From positions 1 to 57,377 of the forward strand of contig JANWJV010000051.1 in assembly GCA_025451785.1 (NCBI GenBank): a stretch of DNA of 57,377 bases, read 5' to 3'. Numbering within the stretch: position 1 is the first letter of the stretch; each line of letters begins with the position of its first letter. Under the pieces are notes generated by a model. It ran no database searches, was not told where the DNA came from, and saw only the letters and a list, made by a program, of their open reading frames with translations. Origin of the DNA: Bacteroidia bacterium (GTDB lineage Bacteria > Bacteroidota > Bacteroidia > JANWJV01). Made by a program: the position numbers and the translations under genes. Below, in pieces: positions 1 to 6,638 of this stretch.

Positions 1-407
1 AAGTCGCGCTTATAGAAATGTGATTTGCCGATCACGATATAGTTATCGTCGATCCACTTATTGGCGCCGGGAATTTCTTTACCCTTTTTATCGGTTATGG
101 TATGGCGCTGGATGACAAGAGAAGCTTTTTTGATGGCTTTGTCCATGTCCCCATAAACGGTTTGCGCTTCCTTTGAATCGGGGAAGATGAAAATGGGCAG
201 AAGCTTTGAATAATCGTCTTCGTGGTTCTGCTCCAGCTTCTGAAGTCCGTCCTTTACGCTCTCCTTTGCGTAAAAATACCCGTTAAAGTGCGAGGTAAGG
301 TTATGGAAGCCGCGGTGCACCACCGTGTTCTTTTTGGTGGAACAGGCATAGAGCATCACCAGGGCCAGGCCTGCGATAAGGGTTATATGTCGTTGGGATT
401 TTGACAA
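1..407 (-). CDS. porW: PorW/SprE-type T9SS lipoprotein, N-terminal part (runs off window)
   Basis: Reading the minus strand from a TTG at 405-407 gives about 135 codons with no stop to the window edge, so only the N-terminus is present. The first 22 residues form a lipoprotein signal (basic start, hydrophobic core, lipobox LYAC with Cys22). The mature part begins STKKN and contains FHNLTSHFNGYF, then EDDYSKLLPIFIFPD, which I recognise from the N-terminus of the Bacteroidota protein called PorW in Porphyromonas and SprE in Flavobacterium. PorW/SprE is a TPR-containing periplasmic or outer-membrane lipoprotein needed for type IX secretion and gliding. The TTG start is chosen because the first in-frame ATG (codon 18) falls inside the signal core. 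It is divergent from the M23 peptidase gene. The fit to the family is good; the start codon is less certain. Confidence 0.82.
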   Translation of the reverse strand, partial: MSKSQRHITLIAGLALVMLYACSTKKNTVVHRGFHNLTSHFNGYFYAKESVKDGLQKLEQNHEDDYSKLLPIFIFPDSKEAQTVYGDMDKAIKKASLVIQRHTITDKKGKEIPGANKWIDDNYIVIGKSHFYKRD

Positions 408-476
408 AGGACAGCTAAAATAGGAATATTTCCGAGGATAAAGACGGTGAATACGCCTGAAAGTTGCCTGAAAGCC

Positions 477-501
477 CCCCTCTCTATGCAATAGAGAGGG
501 G
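477..501. repeat. Perfect GC-rich hairpin between porW and the M23 peptidase gene
   Basis: An 11-bp perfect stem (CCCCTCTCTAT and its complement) closes on a 3-nt GCA loop, and a further run of six G follows the right arm at 504-509. It lies in the divergent intergenic region, so it is not an obvious terminator for either neighbour. The layout resembles a dispersed REP-like palindrome. Confidence 0.6.
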
Positions 502-539
502 CAGGGGGGTGAGTATTTTTCCCGATATTTGCTACCCCA

Positions 540-1406
540 ATGCCCGAACGTAAAAAACGTAAGCTCCTCGAACGTCTTCGTGACCGTTACCGCCTGGTGG
601 TGATGAACGACGATACCTTTGAGGAAAAGGTAAGCCTCAAGCTCAGTCCCCTGAGCCTGTTCATGCTTTTTGGCTCGGTAACCATCGTTTTTATCACGAT
701 CATCATCAGCCTAGTGGCCTTTACCCCGCTGAGGGAATACATCCCCGGCTATACCGATGTGAATATGCGGAAAGAACTGGTGGACCTTACCCTTAAGGCC
801 GATTCCATGGAGCAAAGCATGGAGGCCAGCGCCATGTTTATCGACAATATCAATAACATTTTTTCGGGCAAGGTGAGCAGCGACAGTAACATGACAAGGC
901 CCGACACTACCAAGAAATACCAGAACATACAGATAAAGCGCTCGAAAGAGGATTCGCTGCTGCGGAAACAGATAGAGTCGCAGGATAAGTACAGCCTGAA
1001 CATGAAAGAGGATGCTGCCCGCAAGAACAGCATCAGCAGCTTTTTCTTCTTCAGCCCTATCCGCGGATTAGTGACAAGCTCGTTCAACGCGGCCTCCGAA
1101 CACTATGGCGTGGATGTTACCGCGCCTGAGAACGAAGCGATCAAGGCCACCCTCGATGGCACCGTGGTGTTGGCTTCCTGGACGCTGGAGACAGGTTACG
1201 TGATCCAGGTACAGCACAGCAACAACCTCGTATCAGTTTACAAACATAATTCGGCGCTGCTGAAAAAGGCCGGCGAATTTATAAAGGCCGGCGAGCCCAT
1301 CGCCATCATCGGCAGCTCCGGCGAGCAAAGCACCGGGCCTCACCTGCATTTTGAGCTTTGGTACAATGGCAGCGCCGTTGATCCGCAGGATTATATTGTG
1401 TTTTAA
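540..1406 (+). CDS. Membrane-anchored M23 (LytM-type) peptidoglycan endopeptidase
   Basis: A 288-aa protein with a basic N-terminal tail, one transmembrane segment at about residues 38-62, a charged probably helical stalk to about residue 165, and a C-terminal M23 domain. The zinc-ligand and catalytic pattern is present: HYGVD (His188, Asp192), YKH (His236) and GPHLHFELW (His268, His270), so the enzyme should be active. The family cuts peptide bridges in peptidoglycan or activates other hydrolases, here facing the periplasm. A near-match to the -7 box (GATATTTG, 524-531) ends only 8 nt before the ATG. dxr follows 19 nt after the stop, so the two are probably co-transcribed. In many Bacteroidota an M23 gene lies near porW/sprE, which fits here. 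Confidence 0.88.
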   Translation: MPERKKRKLLERLRDRYRLVVMNDDTFEEKVSLKLSPLSLFMLFGSVTIVFITIIISLVAFTPLREYIPGYTDVNMRKELVDLTLKADSMEQSMEASAMFIDNINNIFSGKVSSDSNMTRPDTTKKYQNIQIKRSKEDSLLRKQIESQDKYSLNMKEDAARKNSISSFFFFSPIRGLVTSSFNAASEHYGVDVTAPENEAIKATLDGTVVLASWTLETGYVIQVQHSNNLVSVYKHNSALLKKAGEFIKAGEPIAIIGSSGEQSTGPHLHFELWYNGSAVDPQDYIVF

Positions 1407-1425
1407 CCCTCATTCCGCACTCCCC

Positions 1426-2604
1426 TTGCAATCAACAATCAACAATCAACAATCAACGATCAGACGCATTGCGATATTAGGTTCAACCGGCTCTATCGGC
1501 ACACAAGCGCTGGACGTAGTTCGTGCGCACCCCGATCATTTCTCTGTCGAAGTGCTTGTCGCCAACAGTAACGCCGATCTTCTGATCAAACAGGCGCTGG
1601 AGTTCAATCCCAATACGGTAGTTGTAGCCGATGAAAGCAAGTACCAGCAGGTAAAGGCGGCATTACAACCAAAGGACATTAAAGTATTTGCTGGCGAAGC
1701 ATCGGTAACGCAGGTAGTAGAAATGGAAAGCGTTGACCTGGTACTGGCCGCTATTGTAGGCTACGCGGGCCTGGCCTCCACGCTGGCCGCCATCAAAGCG
1801 GGAAAACAAATTGCGCTGGCAAATAAAGAAACATTGGTGGTGGCAGGAGAGCTTGTTACCGGTTTGGCGAAAGAGAAAGGTGTGAATATCTATCCTGTCG
1901 ATTCGGAGCACAGCGCCATTTTCCAATGCATGGCTGGTGAATGGCAGAATAAGATCGAAAAGGTTTGCCTCACTGCTTCCGGCGGACCCTTCCGTGGGAA
2001 AGACCAAAGCTTTCTTCAAAAAGTAAACAAGGAACAAGCCCTCAAACATCCCAATTGGGCCATGGGGCCTAAAGTGACGATCGACTCCGCCACCCTTATG
2101 AACAAAGGACTGGAAGTGATCGAAGCGCGATGGCTGTTTGGACTGAAGCCTGAGCAAGTGGAGGTGATCGTGCATCCGCAAAGTATTATTCATTCACTGG
2201 TACAATTTGAAGACGGAAGCATAAAAGCGCAAATGGGATTGCCTGACATGAAGCTTCCGATACAATACGCGCTTGGATTTCCTTTCCGGAGAAAGTCGGA
2301 CTTCCCGCGTTTCGACTTCAGCGCTTATCCATCATTGACCTTCGAAAAAGCGGACACCGATAATTTCCGATGCCTCCCCCTGGCGTTCAGCGCCATGCAA
2401 AAAGGCGGCAATGCTCCCTGCGTGCTCAACGCCGCCAACGAAATAGCCGTGCAGGCCTTCCTGGCGGAGAAAACTTCTTTCACCGGTATCCCTGATATTA
2501 TTGAGAAGACCCTTGAGCGCTCTTCCTTCGTTAAGAAACCTTCGTACGAGGACTACGTGAATTCCGACCGTGAATCGCGTACCATTGCAAAAGAATATGT
2601 TTAA
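1426..2604 (+). CDS. dxr: 1-deoxy-D-xylulose 5-phosphate reductoisomerase
   Basis: DXR (IspC) converts 1-deoxy-D-xylulose 5-phosphate to 2-C-methyl-D-erythritol 4-phosphate with NADPH, the committed step of the MEP isoprenoid pathway. Visible motifs are the NADPH loop GSTGSIGTQALDV near the N-terminus, VDSEHSAIFQC, ASGGPFRG, and HPNWAMGPKVTIDSATLMNKG with the metal and substrate residues. The start is unusual. There is no in-frame ATG between the upstream stop (1406) and the conserved RIAILGSTG; the frame opens further upstream only by overlapping the M23 gene (ATG at 1351 and 1366). A TTG at 1426 gives 392 aa, a normal family length, with residues 2-11 encoded by a heptamer array (1430-1457). 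rseP follows 35 nt after the stop. Identity is certain; the start is about 60% sure. Confidence 0.95.
   Translation: MQSTINNQQSTIRRIAILGSTGSIGTQALDVVRAHPDHFSVEVLVANSNADLLIKQALEFNPNTVVVADESKYQQVKAALQPKDIKVFAGEASVTQVVEMESVDLVLAAIVGYAGLASTLAAIKAGKQIALANKETLVVAGELVTGLAKEKGVNIYPVDSEHSAIFQCMAGEWQNKIEKVCLTASGGPFRGKDQSFLQKVNKEQALKHPNWAMGPKVTIDSATLMNKGLEVIEARWLFGLKPEQVEVIVHPQSIIHSLVQFEDGSIKAQMGLPDMKLPIQYALGFPFRRKSDFPRFDFSAYPSLTFEKADTDNFRCLPLAFSAMQKGGNAPCVLNAANEIAVQAFLAEKTSFTGIPDIIEKTLERSSFVKKPSYEDYVNSDRESRTIAKEYV
1430..1457 (+). repeat. Heptanucleotide tandem array (AATCAAC x4) at the start of dxr
   Basis: Four perfect copies of AATCAAC directly abut the conserved start of DXR and encode Asn/Gln/Ser/Thr/Ile codons in the dxr frame. 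The same class of 7-bp array occurs inside gcvP and three times in the amidohydrolase gene of this window. Confidence 0.9.
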
Positions 2605-2639
2605 CTTTACAGCGCTTTCCCCCAGAACACCCTGAAGCA

Positions 2640-3956
2640 ATGACACAAGCGCTGCAACTACTGCTGAGTCTCTCCATCCTTATCGTGCTGCATGAAATGG
2701 GGCATTTCATACCGGCAAAGCTTTTCAAAACACGCGTAGAAAAGTTCTACCTCTTTTTCGATCCCTGGTTCTCACTCTTCAAGATCAAGCGCGGCGATAC
2801 CGAGTACGGCATTGGCTGGTTGCCCCTGGGCGGCTATGTGAAGATCTCGGGCATGATCGATGAGAGCATGGACAAGGAACAAATGAAACGTCCTCCTGAG
2901 TCATGGGAGTTCCGCTCCAAGCCTGCCTGGCAGCGCCTCATCATCATGGTGGGCGGTGTTACCGTTAATGTTATACTGGGCGTGCTCATTTACGCTATGG
3001 TGCTCTTTACCTGGGGCAAGGAGTACCTGCCGGTAGAAAACGCCAAGTATGGCATTGCCTGCGATTCGGTAGCTCTTAAGATGGGCCTCAAGAACGGCGA
3101 CAAGATACTATCGGTGAATGGCGAATACGTGGAGAACCTTAACAAGGTTCCCGTTGCCATCATCCTCGACCAGGCTACCTCCATTCAAGTGGAAAGAGAT
3201 GGCGCTAAGATCGACGTACCCATTACCGAAGATGACCTGAGCCGGATCATCAAATCAAAGAACACATTTATTTCAGCGCGCATGCCTTGCGTGGTGGACT
3301 CTCTTTTCCCCGATAAGCCCATCGCAAGCTCAGGAATAAAGGTTGGTGACAGGATCACCGCCATTGAAGATATGCCGGTTGCCTTTTTCGATGAGGTGGT
3401 CGTTGAATTAAACAAGCATAAGTCGGAGGTGGTTTGGATCACTGTTGACCGGGCAGGGAAAACAGTAAAGGCGCCTGTGTATGTGTTTTTAAGCCCTGAT
3501 GGAAGAGGCCAGATCGGGTTCAGGCCGCAAAGTCCCGCCAAACACCTGGAGCTTAAGAAAGTAAGCTATAGTTTTTTAGCTGCCTTCCCTGCCGGTCTTG
3601 AAGAAGGCTACGAGAAGATAGTGATGCAGGTAAAGCAGCTCTCTGTGCTCTTCACCGTGAAAGACGCGCACCAGAGCCTCGGCGGATTCTATTCGCTGGG
3701 CAAAGTTTACGATGAGGATTGGGACTGGCAGGTGTTCTGGTCCTTCACCGCTTTCCTTTCTGTAGTACTCGCCTTCATGAACATACTTCCCATTCCAGCG
3801 CTCGATGGCGGACACATCATGTTCCTGCTTTACGAAATGGTGACCCGCCGCAAGCCCAACGAAAAGTTGATGGAATACGCCCAGTACGCTGGCATGCTCC
3901 TGCTGCTTACCCTCATGGTTTATGCCAACCTCGACTGGCTCCGCAGCCGCTTCTAA
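2640..3956 (+). CDS. rseP: RIP zinc metalloprotease RseP (site-2 protease, M50)
   Basis: A 438-aa intramembrane protease. The first transmembrane helix carries the zinc motif HEMGH (His18, Glu19, His22). Two PDZ-like domains lie at about residues 125-300, and the C-terminal membrane region has NILPIPALDGGH with the third ligand at about Asp389. RseP cuts single-span membrane substrates within the inner membrane, classically anti-sigma factors and remnant signal peptides. It follows dxr by 35 nt, a frequent gene order in Bacteroidota, and the next gene starts 25 nt downstream. All key residues are present and the length is normal. Confidence 0.95.
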   Translation: MTQALQLLLSLSILIVLHEMGHFIPAKLFKTRVEKFYLFFDPWFSLFKIKRGDTEYGIGWLPLGGYVKISGMIDESMDKEQMKRPPESWEFRSKPAWQRLIIMVGGVTVNVILGVLIYAMVLFTWGKEYLPVENAKYGIACDSVALKMGLKNGDKILSVNGEYVENLNKVPVAIILDQATSIQVERDGAKIDVPITEDDLSRIIKSKNTFISARMPCVVDSLFPDKPIASSGIKVGDRITAIEDMPVAFFDEVVVELNKHKSEVVWITVDRAGKTVKAPVYVFLSPDGRGQIGFRPQSPAKHLELKKVSYSFLAAFPAGLEEGYEKIVMQVKQLSVLFTVKDAHQSLGGFYSLGKVYDEDWDWQVFWSFTAFLSVVLAFMNILPIPALDGGHIMFLLYEMVTRRKPNEKLMEYAQYAGMLLLLTLMVYANLDWLRSRF

Positions 3957-3981
3957 GGCACAATTGTTGAATGAACACAGC

Positions 3982-4737
3982 ATGGTAAGGATCTGTAAAT
4001 TACTGCCACTGCTACTTCTGCTGCCACTTTACAGCAGCGCCCAATCCCAACCTGCCCCCAAACCCGAAAAGCTCAAGGTCCTCCTCATTCCTTTCGAGCC
4101 GCGCCTCTACATCAGCGAAGCCGACCGCAACATCAACAAGGAAACAAAGATGACCTTTAAGCAGATCGTCCACGCCTTTCGCAAAGGCCTCGATGGTGTG
4201 CTCGGCAACCAGTTTAAAACAGCATTCACCGTTGTATCGCTCATGAACGATACCACGAAGAGCGCTTCGGATCTCAAGGCGATCTATGGTTCTGTTGGAT
4301 ACAATTACAGCATTGCTCCCGGACCCGATCAGCTGTTGCCGCCAAAGGAGCAAGCGAAACCGAAAACGAATCCCGCCAAGGGCCACCTCGATACAGAGAT
4401 GCAGGGCAATGAGAAAAAGTTCATGAACACCAAGGTGAGCAACACCGCGTTGTTCAGCGCGCTCAATAAAAAATACAAGGCCGATGTTTTTGTGTTCGTT
4501 AACGAGCTCGATATCAAAGCCACTCCTGACTTCGACGACGCAACCCAATCATACAAACGCGAAGTGGCGGTGCATTACAGTGTGTTCGATAAGTCAGGGA
4601 AAGCTCTTTGCGCCGGCCTTGCCGAAACCACCTGCCCCTCCAGCGAAAACGTCCCGGCCAAGATCACGAGTAACTATTTTACGGCGCTCGCTAAAACGAT
4701 CTTCGATCGTACTCAAAAAGCACTTGGTGTGAATTAG
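3982..4737 (+). CDS. Exported protein of unknown function
   Basis: The frame is open from 3922, but the ATG at 3982 gives a normal Sec signal peptide (MVRICK, a leucine-rich core, then SSAQ) and starts 25 nt after rseP, so I use it; the product is 251 aa. The mature part opens with a Pro/Lys-rich stretch, then KLKVLLIPFEPRLYIS, suggesting a beta strand of an alpha/beta fold. A Lys/Pro/Gln-rich linker lies mid-protein. I recognise no catalytic motif and no sorting domain, so it is probably periplasmic. The last codons (GVN, TAG) lie inside the heptamer hairpin at 4733-4801. It is probably the last gene of the M23-dxr-rseP run. Confidence 0.7.
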   Translation: MVRICKLLPLLLLLPLYSSAQSQPAPKPEKLKVLLIPFEPRLYISEADRNINKETKMTFKQIVHAFRKGLDGVLGNQFKTAFTVVSLMNDTTKSASDLKAIYGSVGYNYSIAPGPDQLLPPKEQAKPKTNPAKGHLDTEMQGNEKKFMNTKVSNTALFSALNKKYKADVFVFVNELDIKATPDFDDATQSYKREVAVHYSVFDKSGKALCAGLAETTCPSSENVPAKITSNYFTALAKTIFDRTQKALGVN

Positions 4738-4801
4738 GATTAAGGATTTAGGAATTAGGATTTTTTGTTCAGTACGCAATTCCTGAATCCTTAATCCTAA
4801 T
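4733..4801. terminator. Heptamer-built inverted repeat, likely bidirectional terminator
   Basis: The left arm (4733-4756) starts a run of four ATTAGGA-like heptamers (4733-4760). The right arm (4778-4801) is its reverse complement with one mismatch in 24 bp; the loop is about 21 nt and begins with a T run. Both convergent genes end inside it: TAG at 4735-4737 on the plus strand and TAG at 4799-4797 on the minus strand come from the same heptamer. The structure would end transcription from both sides. Confidence 0.75.
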
Positions 4802-5807
4802 TACTCCCTAAGACCTTCAGTAGTTCATCCAGCTTCGGCGTAAGAATGATCTCCGTCCGGCGGTTCTTCTTCCTGGCCTCTGCGGTCTTCGCGGGATCGA
4901 TGGGGAAATACTCACCCCTGCCCGCTGCGGTCAGCCTCGTAGGGTCGGTACTGCTGTTCTTGGTGATGATCTTCACGATAGAGGTGGCACGTATCACGCT
5001 CAGGTCCCAGTTATCCTTTATCTCCCCCGTTCCTTTCATCGGCACATCGTCCGTATGGCCTTCTACCAATACATTGATGTCAGTATTGCTTTCCAATACC
5101 TTCGCGAGCTTCTTCAGCGCTTCCACTCCTTTTGCTTCTACAGTAGTGCTGCCGGAAGCGAAGAGCAGGCTCTCGTCCATCGACACATAAACTTTTCCGT
5201 TCTTGTTGGTGATGGTAAGCCCTTTGCCTTCGAAGCCCACCAGCGCGTCACTTACTTTTTTCTTCAGGTCGTTAATGGCATCGTCCTTCCTCTTCAGGAT
5301 GTCTTCCAGTTCTTTCACGCGTGCTTCGCGCTTTTGAAGTTCGAGGGTGAGCATATCGAGCTTCAGCTTCTGTTCGTTGAGGCTGCGCTCCAGTGCTTTC
5401 AGTTCGTCCTGCTTGCGGATCAGTTCCTCCTGTGTCATCTGCAGCTGTCCAACAAGCTTGGTGTTCTCGTTCGCGTTGTTGCGTGTAAGCTTGTCCAGTT
5501 GCGCTAGCAGTTGCTCGTTCACCGCGTTCAGCTTATCATATTTGCCAACCAGGTTGCGGTAGCTGGTACCGGTCACCGAAGTATCTTTCTTAAGCCCGTA
5601 AATGGCCTTGTCATTATCCGCCAATTGCGCCTTGGCTTCTGCCAGGCGGGTCTCACAGCTCTGGCTGCTGCTCTTCACCGCCGACAGCTCCTTTTCGCAG
5701 TTCTCGCGCTTTGTTTTTTCTTCTTCCAGCTTCCTGGCGGGAACACATGAAAGGATGAAAACAGCTGAAAATCCAGCAATAGCAAGGGTTTTGAGAGTAT
5801 TACGCAT
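4797..5807 (-). CDS. OmpA-family lipoprotein with coiled-coil stalk
   Basis: A 336-aa protein with a lipobox at FILSC (Cys21), a long heptad-rich coiled coil at about residues 25-185 (many Glu/Lys/Leu/Gln), and a C-terminal OmpA-like peptidoglycan-binding domain. The domain shows LLFASGS, VLVEGHTDDVPM, the NWDLSVIRA helix and the closing AEARKKNRRTEI block, which holds the Asp and Arg that bind diaminopimelate. It probably spans from a lipid anchor to peptidoglycan. It is convergent with the exported unknown gene and its stop codon lies in the shared hairpin. A short palindrome (5854-5876) sits in its upstream region. Confidence 0.88.
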   Translation of the reverse strand: MRNTLKTLAIAGFSAVFILSCVPARKLEEEKTKRENCEKELSAVKSSSQSCETRLAEAKAQLADNDKAIYGLKKDTSVTGTSYRNLVGKYDKLNAVNEQLLAQLDKLTRNNANENTKLVGQLQMTQEELIRKQDELKALERSLNEQKLKLDMLTLELQKREARVKELEDILKRKDDAINDLKKKVSDALVGFEGKGLTITNKNGKVYVSMDESLLFASGSTTVEAKGVEALKKLAKVLESNTDINVLVEGHTDDVPMKGTGEIKDNWDLSVIRATSIVKIITKNSSTDPTRLTAAGRGEYFPIDPAKTAEARKKNRRTEIILTPKLDELLKVLGSN

Positions 5808-5853
5808 TGGCTTGATGATTGTTTAGTAAGCAATATTATGAATTTTAAACACG

Positions 5854-5876
5854 GTTTCGTTTATAAAAAACGAAAC
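5854..5876. promoter_or_regulatory. 9-bp perfect inverted repeat in a divergent promoter region
   Basis: GTTTCGTTT and AAACGAAAC are separated by 5 nt, between the starts of the OmpA gene (minus) and the 239-aa gene (plus). AACTTTTG, one base from the -7 consensus, follows at 5874-5881. It could be an operator or a hairpin in one leader. Confidence 0.4.
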
Positions 5877-5918
5877 TTTTGAACAGAAGTAGCGTTAATA
5901 ATCAGGAGATTTGAGATC

Positions 5919-6638
5919 ATGCTTAGCAAGAACTGGCTCACCGAAAAACACATCGACTTCGAATACAAGAAGTACGTATTGCTGGCCTACCTTAAGGAAG
6001 TGCACGAACGCTTCGGCCTTAACCAGCTGTATCCTTCGCTCGCCGAGATCATTGAGCATTACAAGAGCCTGAGCGCCATCCGCGAGAACCACCAGCACCT
6101 GCTGTCCTCCATTCCCCAGCGCATCAGCAAGATCGACATGGAAAAGATGATGATCACCTATTCAAAGATGCTGGAAGACGACGCGTTGATGGCGGAGATC
6201 GAGAGCATCATCAATTTCTCAATACCTAAATTCGAATATTACCTGCGTGAAGGGAAAAAGATCTACGATTTTATCGAGGAGCACCTGCACATTCAGTCGG
6301 TGGGCCTGGTGCCACTTTACCCCGACGATGGCTATATGTTCCTGCGCGGCGGCGAAAGCGCGGATACCAAAGTGTACCGCTACCACATCACCATTTACGA
6401 GCAGCCCAACGAAAAATACAGGGCCATCCATACCGAATACGTGAAAAGCTATAGCAAGGGGTTCATCAATACGTTCGAATCGATCAAGACCGACCTCATT
6501 CGGGAAGATAAGCGCCTGCCCAACCCGGCAGCCTACGCGGTAGAAACAGAAATGGAATTACCGTTGGAGGAAACGTTCCTGCCAATAGCTACAAGGGCAC
6601 TGGTAAAACACGTGGCTACTACTTCTTGTCGCGAATAG
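5919..6638 (+). CDS. Cytoplasmic protein of unknown function
   Basis: A 239-aa protein without signal peptide or transmembrane segment. The N-terminal half is strongly helical (YKKYVLLAYLKEVHERF, and an IPQRISKIDMEKM segment). The middle has KFEYYLREGKKIYDFIEEHL. The C-terminal half looks alpha/beta, with YRYHITIYEQPNEKYRAIH and a final acidic, proline-containing tail. I do not recognise the family; even codon use and an uninterrupted frame argue that it is real. It begins after a divergent region with a palindrome, and its last 20 nt overlap the end of the convergent PorE-like gene, so no terminator separates them. Confidence 0.7.
   Translation: MLSKNWLTEKHIDFEYKKYVLLAYLKEVHERFGLNQLYPSLAEIIEHYKSLSAIRENHQHLLSSIPQRISKIDMEKMMITYSKMLEDDALMAEIESIINFSIPKFEYYLREGKKIYDFIEEHLHIQSVGLVPLYPDDGYMFLRGGESADTKVYRYHITIYEQPNEKYRAIHTEYVKSYSKGFINTFESIKTDLIREDKRLPNPAAYAVETEMELPLEETFLPIATRALVKHVATTSCRE

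Noticed and set aside
1430-1457. Heptamer arrays as CRISPR repeats or transposon ends
   Set aside because: Units are 7 bp, contiguous and without spacers; there are no flanking inverted repeats or target duplications that I can see.
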